DNA of 64,000 nucleotides from Roseiarcus sp963749715 (GCA_963749715.1 CAVVNR010000012.1:124001-188000); one strand, 5' to 3'. Counted from the first letter of the stretch, positions 45,742 through 55,867 are shown. Notes: generated by a model from the letters alone, not told the origin. Program-made: numbers and translations.

Positions 45742-47274
45742 TCACAGCGGGATGTTGTCGTGCTTCTTCCACGGGTTCTCGAGCTTCTTGTTGCGCAGCA
45801 TCGCCAGCACCCGCGATAGGCGCTTGCGCGTCCCGTGCGGCATGATGACCTCGTCGATGTAGCCGCGTTCGGCGGCGACGAAGGGCGACAGGAAGGCGTC
45901 CTCGTATTCCTTAGTTCTTTCAGCTATTTTCACTGGATTATTGATGTCGGACCTGAAGATGATCTCAACCGCCCCCTTCGCGCCCATCACCGCGATCTGC
46001 GCCGTCGGCCAGGCGAGATTGATGTCGCCGCGCAGATGCTTTGACGCCATGACGTCGTAAGCGCCGCCGAACGCCTTGCGGGTGATGACGGTCGCCTTGG
46101 GGACCGTCGCTTCGGCATAGGCGAACAGAAGTTTCGCGCCGTGCTTGATGAGGCCGCCGTATTCCTGCGCAGTGCCGGGCAGAAAGCCCGGGACATCGAC
46201 GAAGGTGACGATCGGAATGTTGAAGCAGTCGCAGAAGCGGACGAAACGCGCTCCCTTGCGCGACGCGTCGCTGTCGAGGACGCCGGCGAGCGCGAGCGGC
46301 TGATTGGCGACGACGCCGACCGTCGAGCCGTCGATCCGGGCAAAGCCGGTGACGATGTTCTTGGCGTGAGCCTCCTGGATCTCGAAGAAGTCGCCCTCGT
46401 CGGCGATCTTGATGATCAATTCCTTGATGTCATAGGGCTTGTTGGGATTCTCGGGGATCAGCGTATCGAGCGACATGTCGATCCTGTCGGGATCGTCGAA
46501 GCTCGGCAGCTTGGGCGGCTGCTCGAGATTGGAGGCGGGAAGGAAGTCGATCAGCCGGCGCATCTGCAGCAGCGCCTCGACGTCGTTGTCGTAGGCGCGG
46601 TCGGCGATCGAGGAGCGCGTGGTGTGGACCTGGGCCCCGCCCAGTTCCTCCGCGGTCACGGTCTCGTTGGTCACCGTCTTCACGACATCCGGGCCGGTCA
46701 CGAACATGTAGCTCGTGTCGCGCACCATGAAGATGAAATCGGTCATCGCCGGCGAGTAGACGTCGCCGCCCGCGCAGGGACCCATGATCACCGAGATCTG
46801 CGGAATGACGCCGGACGAGAGCACATTGCGCTGGAACACTTCGCCATAGCCGCCAAGCGCCGCGACGCCCTCCTGGATGCGGGCGCCGCCGGCGTCGAAC
46901 AGGCCGACGATCGGGGCGCGGTTCTTCACCGCCATGTCCTGGATCTTGGTGATCTTCTGCGCATGCGTCTCGCTAAGAGAGCCGCCGAACACGGTGAAAT
47001 CCTTGGCGAACACGAAAACCGTGCGGCCGTTGACCGTGCCCCAGCCGGTGACCACGCCGTCGCCCGGGATTTTGGTCGCCTCCATGCCAAAATCGTCGCA
47101 GCGGTGCTGGACGAACATGTCGAACTCTTCGAACGAGCCGTGATCGAGCAGAAGCTCGATGCGCTCGCGCGCGGTGAGCTTCCCCTTGGCGTGCTGGGCG
47201 GAAATGCGCTGCTCGCCGCCTCCCAGTCGGGCGCGGTCGCGGCGGGCGTCGAGGCGAACGAGGATATCTTTCAT
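45742..47274 (-). CDS. pccB: Propionyl-CoA (acyl-CoA) carboxylase beta subunit
   Basis: A 510-residue carboxyltransferase: MKDILVRLDARRDRARLGGG start, RERIELLLDHGSFEEFDMFV, and the two crotonase-like halves with GARIQEGVAALGGYGEVFQR and SVIMGPCAGGDVYSPAMTDF, then VDVPGFLPGTAQEYGGLIKH and ARKAFGGAYDVMAS-type acyl-CoA site. The residues of GPCAGGDVYSPAMTDF agree with PCC. It partners with PccA in propionyl-CoA carboxylation. The ATG at 47274 is preceded by GAAAGA. Confidence 0.94.
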   Translation of the reverse strand: MKDILVRLDARRDRARLGGGEQRISAQHAKGKLTARERIELLLDHGSFEEFDMFVQHRCDDFGMEATKIPGDGVVTGWGTVNGRTVFVFAKDFTVFGGSLSETHAQKITKIQDMAVKNRAPIVGLFDAGGARIQEGVAALGGYGEVFQRNVLSSGVIPQISVIMGPCAGGDVYSPAMTDFIFMVRDTSYMFVTGPDVVKTVTNETVTAEELGGAQVHTTRSSIADRAYDNDVEALLQMRRLIDFLPASNLEQPPKLPSFDDPDRIDMSLDTLIPENPNKPYDIKELIIKIADEGDFFEIQEAHAKNIVTGFARIDGSTVGVVANQPLALAGVLDSDASRKGARFVRFCDCFNIPIVTFVDVPGFLPGTAQEYGGLIKHGAKLLFAYAEATVPKATVITRKAFGGAYDVMASKHLRGDINLAWPTAQIAVMGAKGAVEIIFRSDINNPVKIAERTKEYEDAFLSPFVAAERGYIDEVIMPHGTRKRLSRVLAMLRNKKLENPWKKHDNIPL

Positions 47275-47330
47275 GGTCTTTCCCCCTTCATGCGAAAAAA
47301 CGTCTCGATCCCGAATAGCATGAGCAACTT

Positions 47331-48089
47331 TCAGCCCGAAGCGCCCGCCGCCAGCGCCGCGGCCTTGAACTCGCGCCAGCAAGCTTCGCGCCGCGCCATC
47401 GCCTCTTCGTCCTTGCCCCAGCGCTCGATCTCAAAATCCTCGTCGACATGGGCGGCGCGCCAGGCTGCGGCCGGATCGAGAAAGCCTTGCGCGACCGCAA
47501 GCGCAAGGAGCGCCGAACCGGTGAGCGTGGTCATGGCGCTGAGCGCGGCAAGCGCGACCGGATCGTCGAAATCGTCGATCGCCGAGCGGATCGTGGCGAT
47601 CGTCTGCGCCGGCTGCTCGACATGCATGACCCCGGCGCCGAGACGGAAGCGCGCGCCCAGCGTCTCCGCCGCCCAGGCTAGGACGGGATCGAAGGCGAGC
47701 CGCTGGCGTTCGGCCAGCTCTTCCGGCTCCTCGGCGCGGTAGCAGAGGAGATCGGAGCCCGCATATTTCAAGACTTCCGCGCGCGTCTCGGCCATCGTGA
47801 ACACGACGCCGTCCACCGCCGAGTTGAGGAGCCGGGTCAGCGGCATGTCGGCCGGCTCGATCGTCTCGCGCTGCCGTTCCCATTCGGCCGCGACCTCGAG
47901 CATGAGCGCCCGGCTGTTAGCCGCGAGCGGCCTGCGGCCTGGCGTGCGCGCGCCGCGGCCGTCGAGCGTCAAAGCGTGTCCGCCGCCCGCCGTCTCGCGG
48001 ACCTCGACCGTCCGATAGAAGCGCTTGATGGCGGCCGGGCGCATGTTGGCCTGGGCGGCGCGCATCGGATCGCGCGGCGCCTCACTCAT
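47331..48089 (-). CDS. ATP12 family chaperone protein
   Basis: A 252-residue homologue of Atp12, which binds F1-ATPase alpha subunits during assembly. Family marks are KRFYRTVEVRETAGGGHALT, LDGRGARTPGRRPL, EPADMPLTRLLNSAVDGV, the DLLCYRAEEPEELAERQRLA segment and a Glu-containing C-terminal helix. Bacterial copies are confined almost wholly to alphaproteobacteria, which supports the taxonomic placement. The start overlaps the end of the upstream pseudouridine synthase gene by 8 bases. Confidence 0.92.
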   Translation of the reverse strand: MSEAPRDPMRAAQANMRPAAIKRFYRTVEVRETAGGGHALTLDGRGARTPGRRPLAANSRALMLEVAAEWERQRETIEPADMPLTRLLNSAVDGVVFTMAETRAEVLKYAGSDLLCYRAEEPEELAERQRLAFDPVLAWAAETLGARFRLGAGVMHVEQPAQTIATIRSAIDDFDDPVALAALSAMTTLTGSALLALAVAQGFLDPAAAWRAAHVDEDFEIERWGKDEEAMARREACWREFKAAALAAGASG

Positions 48090-49191
48090 CGGGCGCCTCC
48101 TCGATCGGATCGCGCTCGCCCTCGTCGAAGCCGAACATGGCGAAGCCCCTTTTCATGTGCTCCGGAAGCGGCGCGGTCACGTCGATGATCCCGCCGCGCG
48201 GATGGGGCAGGATGAGTCGCCGCGCCAGAAGATGCAGCTTGGGTTCGAGCCCCGGCGGAATGGCGCGCAAGGGATCGCTGCGGGCGGGATCATTGGCCGG
48301 ACGGCGGTTATATTTCGGGTCGCCGACGATCGGATGGCCGATCGCCTCGCAATGCGCTCTCAACTGATGAGTGCGGCCGGTGACCGGGCGCATCGAGAGC
48401 CACGCGAGCCGTGGCGCGACCTTGTCGACGACCGCGTAAAGGGTCAGCGAGTGTTGCGCGTCCGGGTCGCCGTGCTTCGCCACCCGCATCCGCTCGAGAT
48501 CCGCCCTGCCCGGCTTGCGCTCTCCGCGCTCGTCGCCCATCCCCTTGCCCTTGGCGAGAAACATCGAGATGCGCCCCTGCGCCGGCTTCGGCACGCCCTC
48601 GACCAGCGCCCAATAGATCTTCTTCGCGCCACGCGAGCGGAAGATCTCGCCGAGTTCCGCCGCCATCTTGCGCGACTTGGCGATCAAGAGCACGCCCGAG
48701 GTGTCGCGGTCGAGCCGATGGACGAGAACGGGGCGGTCGCCGTTCTTGTCGGCGAGCGCCTCCAGCATGCCGTCGATGTGGCGCTTGGTCCCCGAGCCGC
48801 CTTGGACCGCGAGGCCGTGAGGTTTGTTGAGCACGATCACGTCGCGGTCCTCGAACAGCGTCATCGCCCGGATCGCCTCGCGGTCGCCGGGACTGGCGCG
48901 CCTGATCGCGGGCCCCTGCCCCGCCGCTTGCCGGAGCGGCGGCACGCGCACGGTTTCGCCAGCCGCGAGCCGGGTCGAAACGTCCGCCCGCCGGCCGGAG
49001 ACGCGCACCTCGCCCTTTCGCACGATCTTCATCAGGTGCGACTGGGGCAGATCGGGAAAGCGGCGTTGTAGCCAGCGGTCGAGCCGCATGCCCAATTCGC
49101 CGTCGCCGATCCCGTAGACGGCAGCCTTGTCGAACCCGGCCGCCGCGACGGCGGCGAACTCATCGCCATTTTTCCGCATCAAGCGGGTCAT
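48082..49191 (-). CDS. RluA-family 23S rRNA pseudouridine synthase (RluC/RluD type)
   Basis: A 369-residue RNA-modifying enzyme: N-terminal S4 RNA-binding domain (RLDRWLQRRFPDLPQSHLMK) and a catalytic domain with the active-site aspartate in VHRLDRDTSGVLLIAKS and the family motif RPVTGRTHQLRAHCEAIGHP. An insert rich in charged residues (KGKGMGDERGERKPG) interrupts the middle. RluC modifies 23S rRNA positions 955, 2504 and 2580; whether this copy is RluC or a relative is not certain. Confidence 0.9.
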   Translation of the reverse strand: MTRLMRKNGDEFAAVAAAGFDKAAVYGIGDGELGMRLDRWLQRRFPDLPQSHLMKIVRKGEVRVSGRRADVSTRLAAGETVRVPPLRQAAGQGPAIRRASPGDREAIRAMTLFEDRDVIVLNKPHGLAVQGGSGTKRHIDGMLEALADKNGDRPVLVHRLDRDTSGVLLIAKSRKMAAELGEIFRSRGAKKIYWALVEGVPKPAQGRISMFLAKGKGMGDERGERKPGRADLERMRVAKHGDPDAQHSLTLYAVVDKVAPRLAWLSMRPVTGRTHQLRAHCEAIGHPIVGDPKYNRRPANDPARSDPLRAIPPGLEPKLHLLARRLILPHPRGGIIDVTAPLPEHMKRGFAMFGFDEGERDPIEEAPDE

Positions 49192-49250
49192 AGCGCGGCC
49201 TCGACGGGCGCGATAGGCTTAGACGGATTGGCTTGTCCGTCGAGGTCGCA

Positions 49251-49640
49251 ATGGCCCATCATTTTCACGCTGTCGTCTGGATCGACCACAAACAGGCGCG
49301 CGTATTCCACTTCAACGTCGACGAGGCCGACAGGACGGTGATCCGCGATCACATCGTTCGCGACATTCACGCGCGCGAGAAGGGGACCGGCCACAGGATC
49401 GAGGAGAACAAGCCGTTCTTCGAGGATGTCGCCACGGCGATCGCCGACGCCGGCGCCATCCTCATCGTCGGGCCGGCGCAGGAGAAGGATTTTTTCGCCA
49501 AATTTCTTGCCGAGAGGCATCCGGCGATCCGGGCGCATGTCGAGGGGGTGGAGAAGGCGGACCACCCGACCGACGGCGAGCTCGTCGACCACGCGCGCCG
49601 CTTCGTCAAGGCCGCCGACCGCATGCGGCCGCAGACGTGA
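49251..49640 (+). CDS. Putative translational machinery protein (eRF1-like domain)
   Basis: A 129-residue protein (MAHHFHAVVWIDHKQARVFH) with a His-rich middle and the conserved block AIADAGAILIVGPAQEKDFF and HPTDGELVDHARRFVKAADR. Homologues are annotated in Rhizobiales as translational machinery proteins because of similarity to an eRF1 domain; the actual role is unknown. GAGG is 5 bases before the ATG at 49251. It precedes a GST gene by 27 bases and may be cotranscribed with it. Confidence 0.75.
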   Translation: MAHHFHAVVWIDHKQARVFHFNVDEADRTVIRDHIVRDIHAREKGTGHRIEENKPFFEDVATAIADAGAILIVGPAQEKDFFAKFLAERHPAIRAHVEGVEKADHPTDGELVDHARRFVKAADRMRPQT

Positions 49641-49667
49641 GGCGCACGGAACGCAAGGAGGCGCGCG

Positions 49668-50417
49668 ATGCCGTATGAGCTCTTTTATTGGCCGGGCATC
49701 CAGGGGCGCGGCGAGTTCGTGCGGCTGGCGCTCGAGGCGGCCGGCGCTCCTTACGTCGATATCGCGCGCGAGCGCGGGCCGGGCCGCGGCGTCGCCGCTC
49801 TGACCGCGATGCTCGAGGGGCGGTCCGCGCCGTTCACGCCGTTTGCGCCGCCCATCCTGCGCGACGGCGACGTCGTCGTCTCGCATGTCGCCAACATCCT
49901 TCACTACCTCGGGCCGAAGATCGGGCTCGCGCCGGCCAGCGTGGCCTCGAGCCTCTTCGCCCACGGCCTGCACCTCACGATCACCGACCTCGTCTCCGAG
50001 GCTCACGACACCCATCACCCGATCTCGACCGCCCGCTACTACGAGGACCAGAAGAAGGAGGCCAAGGCGCGCGCCACCGCTTTCCTCGCCCATCGCGTCC
50101 CGAAATATCTCGGCTATTTCGAGCGCGTGCTGGCCGACAATCCGGCGGGAAAAGCGCACGCCGTCGGCGACAAGCTCACGACCGTCGACCTGTCGCTGTT
50201 CCAGGTCTGGGCGGGCCTCGCCTACGCCTTTCCGCGCGCTTTCGCCGGCGCGGGCAAGCTTTACCCTGCCCTCGCGGCGCTCGCGGCTAAGGTCGCGGCG
50301 CAACCGAACGTCGCCGCCTATCTCGCGTCCGAGCGCCGTATTCCCTTCAACGAATCGGGAATATTCCGCCATTACCCCGAGCTCGACCAAGGGCCGGCGA
50401 AGCGGCGGAAGGGCTAG
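49668..50417 (+). CDS. Glutathione S-transferase family protein (sigma/mu-like)
   Basis: A 249-residue GST: MPYELFYWPGIQGRGEFVRL with an aromatic residue in the Tyr position, then FAPPILRDGDVVVSHVANIL with the Pro-Ile pair and the Ser before the second helix, and an extended helical half with GDKLTTVDLSLFQVWAGLAY. GGAGG lies upstream of the ATG. Members of this group act on organic hydroperoxides or other lipophilic compounds; the substrate is not assigned. The C-terminus is basic (KRRKG). Confidence 0.86.
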   Translation: MPYELFYWPGIQGRGEFVRLALEAAGAPYVDIARERGPGRGVAALTAMLEGRSAPFTPFAPPILRDGDVVVSHVANILHYLGPKIGLAPASVASSLFAHGLHLTITDLVSEAHDTHHPISTARYYEDQKKEAKARATAFLAHRVPKYLGYFERVLADNPAGKAHAVGDKLTTVDLSLFQVWAGLAYAFPRAFAGAGKLYPALAALAAKVAAQPNVAAYLASERRIPFNESGIFRHYPELDQGPAKRRKG

Positions 50418-50436
50418 GCGGCTTTCGACCAAGCTC

Positions 50437-50556
50437 GAGCCAAATCCAGCCAAATCCAGCAAAGTCCGGCCAAGCCGGCGCAAAGGAAAACCAAGAAAAA
50501 AGCTTGGATTTCCTTGGATTTCCTTGTCCGAATCGAGCCTTTTCAGGGGGTTGCGC
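50437..50556 (-). repeat. Dispersed intergenic element (CGCAACCC family), copy 2
   Basis: Minus-strand reading: CGCAACCCCCTGAAAAGGCT, two tandem GGAAATCCAA units, AAGCTTTTTTCTTGG, then repeated CTGGATTTGG. It matches the element at 17043-17163 in opposite orientation. The block CCAAG-CTTTTTT-CTTGG can form a small hairpin. The rest of the gap 50557-50866 shows no gene. Confidence 0.75.
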
Positions 50557-50866
50557 TGACACGCTCGGGCGTTTTTATTTTCGCCGATCGAGCCCCTTCG
50601 TCCCGCCCAATTCCGGGCTCGCCGCCGCCCGCAAACGCCGGAACCATCTCGTCAATCATGCCTGCCTCGCCTCGCTGCCCCGAGCGCCTTGGCCATCGAA
50701 CCGGCGAGGATAACACGGCTTCTGAAAATCGGGAAGAAAATGTCGCTGAAAGCTTTGTGAGCGCGGGCGCGCGGGCGATTTTGGCTGCTTCCCCGCCGTC
50801 CGTCGTAGCGCCGGCGGTGAGGCGAGAGGTGTTAACCCTTCCTGCAGGAGATCGTCTCCATCGGCG

Positions 50867-50895
50867 TTGACGGGAACACAACAAGAACATATAAT
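50867..50895 (+). promoter_or_regulatory. LexA-controlled sigma-70 promoter
   Basis: TTGACG (50867-50872) and TATAAT (50890-50895) are separated by exactly 17 bases, a near-perfect housekeeping promoter. Within the spacer lies GAAC-N7-GAAC (50874-50888), the reverse complement of the alphaproteobacterial SOS box GTTC-N7-GTTC. LexA bound here would block the promoter directly. It drives the small gene at 50923 and possibly dnaE behind it. Confidence 0.82.
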
Positions 50896-50922
50896 GAACT
50901 CCTCATGATCGAGGAGGCCGAA

Positions 50923-51024
50923 ATGCATATTGCCGCCCACGCCCTGCGCGACATCGCCGAGCTCGCCGCGCTCGGCGCGTTTCTGATCATGATCGCGCTC
51001 GCCGCGCGCGCCCTTGGCGCCTGA
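50923..51024 (+). CDS. SOS-regulated 33-residue single-span membrane peptide
   Basis: The peptide MHIAAHALRDIAELAALGAF followed by LIMIALAARALGA has a short amphipathic start and one hydrophobic helix (about residues 14-31). GGAGG stands 5 bases before the ATG, and a consensus promoter with an embedded LexA box is 28 bases further upstream. An upstream ATG at 50905 would add six residues but would put the ribosome site inside the gene. The layout recalls SidA, the 29-residue SOS-induced division inhibitor of Caulobacter; the function here is inferred from that layout only. Confidence 0.65.
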   Translation: MHIAAHALRDIAELAALGAFLIMIALAARALGA

Positions 51025-51134
51025 CGGTAGCCGACCGGACGCCCTCATCCCCGGCCCTTCTCCCGAGCGGGAGAAGGGAGAGCTATCCACAGGCCGCGCT
51101 CGACGGGCGGTCGTCCACTTGCCATCATGAGCCC

Positions 51135-54100
51135 ATGGAATCATCGGTCATCAAGGCGGTCGGGTTCGTGCACCTGCACGTGCACAGCGCCTATTCGCTG
51201 CGCGAGGGGGCGCTGACGATCGAGACCTTGGCCAAGCTCGCCAAGGCCGACGCCATGCCGGCGATGGCGATCGGCGACACCAACAACCTGTTCGGCGCGC
51301 TCGAGTTCTCGGAGAAGCTCGCCAAGTCCGGCGTGCAGCCGATCATCGGCGCGCAGACGATGGTCGATTTCGGCGACGCGGCGCCTGCCCTGTTGCGCGT
51401 CGTCGAGCGCGACAGCGCGCGCGCGCCGATCGTGCTGCTCGCGCAGAACGAGACCGGCTACCGCAACCTGATGCGCCTCGTCTCGGCGCTGTGGCTCGAT
51501 CCGACCGACGGCGACGAGCCGCATATCCCGTTTGCCGGGTTGCGGGAGAGCGACGGGCTGATCGCCCTGACCGGCGGCCCGTCGGGGCCGATCGACCGGG
51601 CGCTGCGCGCGGGCCATGCCGAACTCGCCGAGAGCCGGCTCAGGCGGCTCGCCGAGGCATTCGGCGCGCGGCTCTATGTCGAGATCCAGCGTCACGGGCT
51701 CGAGACGGAGCGGGCGATCGAGCCGGCGCTGATCGGGCTCGCGGACCGTCTCGGCTTGCCGCTGGTCGCAACCAACGAGCCCTATTTCGCCTATGCCTCC
51801 GACTACGAGGCGCATGACGCGCTGCTCTGCGTCGCCGAAGGAGCGCTCATCTCGACGTCGGAGCGGCGCCGCCTGTCGCCGGAGCATCGGTTCAAGACCC
51901 GCGCCGAGATGACCGAGCTCTTCGCCGACCTCTCCGAGGCGACCGAGGCCAGCGTCGAGATCGCGATGCGGTGCGCCTATCGGCCGCTGACGCGAAAGCC
52001 GATCCTGCCGCGCTTTTTCCTCGCGGGAGGCGGCGCGGTCGACGAGGAGCAGGAGCTTAGGCGCCAGGCGAGCGAGGGCTTGCGCGCGCGCCTCGAGGCG
52101 CATGGTCTCGCGCCGGGACTGGTCGAGGACGACTATCGGAAGCGCCTCGCCTTCGAGCTCGACGTCATCGTCAACATGGCCTTCGCCGGCTATTTCTTGA
52201 TCGTCGCGGATTTTATCCAATGGGCGAAGGCGCAGGGCATTCCGGTCGGGCCGGGGCGCGGCTCGGGCGCGGGCTCGGTGGCCGCCTGGGCGCTCACCAT
52301 CACCGACCTCGATCCGTTGCGCTTCGGCCTTCTGTTCGAGCGGTTCCTCAATCCCGAGCGGGTGTCGATGCCCGATTTCGACATCGACTTCTGCCAGGAG
52401 CGGCGCGACGAGGTGATCGCCTATGTGCGCGAGCGCTACGGGCAAGACCGGGTGGCGCAGATCATCACTTTTGGCTCGTTCCTGGCGCGGGGCGTCGATG
52501 CGCAACGTCGGCCGGGTGCTCGAAATGCCGCTCGGCCAGGTCGACAAGCTCGCCAAGCTCGTGCCGCAGAACCCGGCCAATCCGGTGACGCTGAAACAGG
52601 CTTTTGCCGACGAGGCGCGGCTGCAGGAAGCGGCCAAGGCCGACGAGAGGGTGGCGCGGATGCTGGCCATCGCCGAGCGGCTCGAGGGGCTCTATTCCAA
52701 CGCCTCGACCCATGCCGCCGGAGTCGTCATCGGCGACCGGCCGCTGATCGAGCTTGCGCCGCTCTACCGCGATCCGAAGTCGGCGATGCCGGCGACCCAG
52801 TTCAACATGAAATGGGTCGAATCGGCCGGGCTCGTGAAGTTCGACTTTCTGGGTCTCAAGACGCTGACGGTGCTCAAGCGGGCGATCGATCTCGTAGGGC
52901 GGCGCGGAATCGCGGTCGACCTCAGCAAGATCCCGCTCGACGACGAGAAGACCTATCAAATGCTTGGCCGCGGCGAGGCGGTCGGCGTGTTCCAGGTGGA
53001 AAGCGGCGGCATGCGCAGGGCGCTGATGGACATGCGCGCCGACCGGTTCGAGGACCTGATCGCGCTGGTCGCACTCTATCGGCCGGGGCCGATGGCCAAC
53101 ATTCCCCTCTATTGCGCGCGCAAGCTCGGTCGAGAAAAGGTCGAATACGCCCATCCGCTCCTGGAGCCGATCCTCAAGGACACCTTCGGCGTCATCACCT
53201 ATCAGGAGCAGGTGCAGCAGATCGCCAAGGACCTCGCCGGCTATTCGCTGGCGCAGGCCGACCTCCTGCGCCGCGCAATGGGCAAGAAAATCAAGAAGGA
53301 GATGGACGCGCAGCGCGAGCGTTTCGTCACCGGCGCGGTCGATCGCGGCATCGACAAGGCGACCGCCGACGCCATTTTCGACGCCTGCGCCAAATTCGCC
53401 GAATACGGCTTCAACAAGTCACACTCGGCGCCTTACGCCTTCATCACCTACCAGACCGCATGGTTCAAGGCGAACCATCCGGCGGAATTCCTCGCCGCCT
53501 CGATGACGCTCGACAAGGGCAATACCGACAAGCTCGCCGAGTTCCGCGCCGAGGCGCTGCGCCTCGGAATCAAGGTCGCGGCCCCGTCGGTCAATGATTC
53601 GCTGGTCGATTTCGACGTGCGCGCAAGCGCCGACGGCGCCCCGGCGATCCATTACGCGCTGAGCGCGATCAAGGGCGTTGGCGAAGCGCAGGCCGAGGCG
53701 CTGGTGAGCGGCCCGGGGGAACCGCGCCTTCGCCTCGCTCGGCGAGATGGCGGCGCGGCTCGATCCCCGCGCGGTCAACAAGAAGGCGCTCGAGAGCCTC
53801 GCCGCGGCCGGGGCGTTCGACTGCCTCGAGCCGGACCGCTCGACCGCGTTTGCGGCGATCGAGCCGATGCTGGCGATCGCGAGCCGCGGGGCGACGGAGA
53901 AGGCGGCGGGCCAGAACGCGCTGTTCGGCGAGACGGAGGCCGCCCCGTTGAGAGCGCGCGCCGCGCCATGGCCGGAATCGGAGCGCCTCAGGCGCGAGTT
54001 CGACGCGGTCGGCTTCTTCCTGTCCGGCCATCCGCTCGAAGTCTACAATTCCGCCCTCAAGCGCCTGAGAGCGACGCGCTGGGCGGAGTTTTCGCGGGCG

Positions 54101-54595
54101 GTGCGCGCCGGCGCCTCGACCGCGCGGCTCGGGGCGACCGTGCTCGACCGCTACGAGCGGCGCGCGCGCAGCGGCGGCAAGATCGGCGTCGTCCAGCTCT
54201 CCGATCCGTCGGGGAGCTACGAAGCGATCCTGTTCCAGGAGGGCTTGAGCCAGTTCCGCGACCTTCTGGAGAAGGGCGCGGACGTGCTGGTCACGCTCCA
54301 GGCGGCGGTCGAAGGCGAGGACGTTCGGGCGCGGATCGTCAACGTCGAACGGCTCACCGACGCCGCCGCCAAGGTGCAGAAGGGCTTGAGAGTGTTCGTG
54401 CGCGACGAGACGCCGCTCGATTCGATCGAGCGGCGCCTGAGCGCGCGCGGCGAGGGCGAAGTGTCGCTGGTGGTGATCCTGGGGCCGAAGGAGGGCGAAG
54501 TCGAAATCCGCCTGCCCGGCCGCTATGCGGTGAGCGCGGCGGTCGCCGGGTCGCTGAAAGCCGCGCCCGGCGTGGTGGCGGTCGAACAGGTCTGA
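51135..54595 (+). CDS. dnaE: DNA polymerase III alpha subunit, two frameshifts in this sequence
   Basis: A replicative polymerase of about 1150 residues in three frames. PHP domain FVHLHVHSAYSLREGALTIE; palm with catalytic aspartates in MPDFDIDFCQERRDEVI; then GQVDKLAKLVPQNPANPVTL, QVQQIAKDLAGYSLAQADLL, KSHSAPYAFITYQTAWFKA, and the OB fold and C-terminus LSGHPLEVYNSALKRLRATR. Single extra bases near 52498 (after FGSFLARGV) and 53727 (before FASLGEMAARL) break the frame. The PHP sequence and length fit DnaE1, not the SOS polymerase DnaE2. The gene must work, so the shifts are probably consensus errors. Confidence 0.93.
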
Positions 54596-54675
54596 GGCTT
54601 CGCAGAAGCGCTTGCGCCGGCGCGCCCGCTTCGCTATTGACGCGAGGCGCGCGACGCCCCGCCCCGAGCGGCCGT

Positions 54676-54749
54676 TGGGGGATAGTTCAACGGTAGAACA
54701 GCGGACTCTGACTCCGTCAATCTTGGTTCGAATCCAGGTCCCCCAGCCA
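54676..54749 (+). tRNA. tRNA-Gln (anticodon CTG)
   Basis: A full cloverleaf: acceptor TGGGGGA pairs with TCCCCCA, followed by G and an encoded CCA. The D-arm contains GTTCAACGGTAGAAC; the anticodon stem is GCGGA/TCCGT-like with loop CTCTGAC, so the anticodon is CTG, reading CAG for glutamine. The T-arm is GGTTCGAATCC. It lies 80 bases after dnaE and just before a disturbed accessory stretch, so it could serve as an integration site. Confidence 0.95.
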
Positions 54750-54862
54750 CATAAATCAATGAGTTACGGCCTGAAAGCCGTTGATTTCAAAGGTAATTTT
54801 ATGGCCTCAGAGCCATACGCCCCCCCGGGCTTTGAGGCGATGGCCCACTCCCGCTCGGCAGC

Positions 54863-55008
54863 GTGAGCTATGAGGCCGAGGCCAACGAGCGCGGCGAACG
54901 CTACGTGTGGCTTGCGCCGAACGTCGTCGACCGGCTGCGCTTCCTGCGCGGCGGGCGAGCTACAGTGACGTGATCCTGCGGGTGGCGGTGGCCGAACGGT
55001 GCGCCTGA
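54863..55008 (+). pseudogene. Small gene with internal frameshift, first of two similar copies
   Basis: From a GTG at 54863 the frame reads VSYEAEANERGERYVWLAPN and VVDRLRFLRGG, then shifts and hits a stop at 54971. Comparison with the copy at 55868 (LRGRGESYSDAILRLAAA) shows that four bases are missing; in the shifted frame SYSDVILRVAVAERCA ends at a TGA overlapping the ATG of the next gene (TGATG). It looks like a small partner gene, perhaps antitoxin-like, coupled to the DUF5677-like gene. The family is not recognised. Confidence 0.5.
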
Positions 55009-55830
55009 TGTCCTCGGAGGCACCCCGTACTGTCAAACTAGCGCGGCGACCTCGCACCGAGCGTCCGCGATGGTCCACCGAGGTAGGCGCTCTTGAGTTT
55101 GCGCGGAAAGTTCTCAAGCTGGCGACTGGTCTCGTCGACACGGCTATCGCAGAGGAGGCCTTCACTGGTCCAAGAGACCCAAAAATCATCGGCCTCACGC
55201 TGCTCTGTCGCTCGATCTCGAATTGCCAAGGGGCGCTAGCGATGGCGCGAGACAACCAAGCGATAAAGTCCCGCGCTCTTGTTCGGCTCTGTTTCGAGAA
55301 CCTGTTTCTGGTCGCCAAACTTTGCGACCAAGGCTCCAGAGGCTGTGACCGAAATGCTAAGCAACAACGCAGCGAGGCGGATTTCACTCGGGGAGTCCGA
55401 ACTCAAAGAGCCTGGCGTAGCGGACAGCGACGAGGGGAAAATTATTCGCGACGGAATCAAGGCTCTTCGGGCCGAGTTTCCGAAGCCGAGGACACTGTCC
55501 GTCAGCGACACGGCCAAGGGCATTTTGGAGCGGGCATATCGGGCCTACGCCCTGCTGTCCCATGACCCAGCCCACCCCTCGATTGATGCTCTAAGACGAC
55601 ACAATCGACCGATGCGAGAACGCGATCAACAGACCCTGACCATGCATGTCATCCCTCCGTTCAAGCCGAAGGAGCGACTGGACACCATCAACAAGGGGTC
55701 GTTTGCTCTCCTTGGGGTCTGCGTGGCCGTCAATCAGTTGTTCGAGGGCACATCGCAGAACGACGCCATTCGCGACCTCTTCGAACAATACCAACGTCGT
55801 CAATCGGGGGTAGAATCCGCCACAGCCTGA
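55008..55830 (+). CDS. DUF5677-like protein, frameshifted
   Basis: A helical protein of about 273 residues with ALVRLCFENLFLVAKLCDQG, TEMLSNNAARRISLGESELK and the motif ALLSHDPAHPSIDALRRHN, as in DUF5677 proteins (an Arg/Glu-bearing membrane-near helical family often found beside mobile or defence genes). One extra base near 55338 splits the frame between CDQGS and EAVTEML. The start ATG overlaps the stop of the upstream small gene. Codon use is less GC-biased than in neighbouring genes, which suggests transfer. Function unknown. Confidence 0.6.
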
Positions 55831-55867
55831 TAGCTCCTTCCCGGCGAGCGGGTCGGCCCCGCTCAAG

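Noticed and set aside
50347..50562. Minus-strand frame over the dispersed element
   Set aside because: It reads through repeat sequence and the end of the GST gene; the product is low-complexity and has no ribosome site.
51135..54595. Programmed frameshifting in dnaE
   Set aside because: No slippery heptamer or downstream structure is seen at either break, and many unrelated genes in the window carry the same one-base defect.
54676..54862. tRNA-Gln as a proven attachment site
   Set aside because: No direct repeat of the tRNA 3' end and no integrase were found within the window, so only the possibility is noted.
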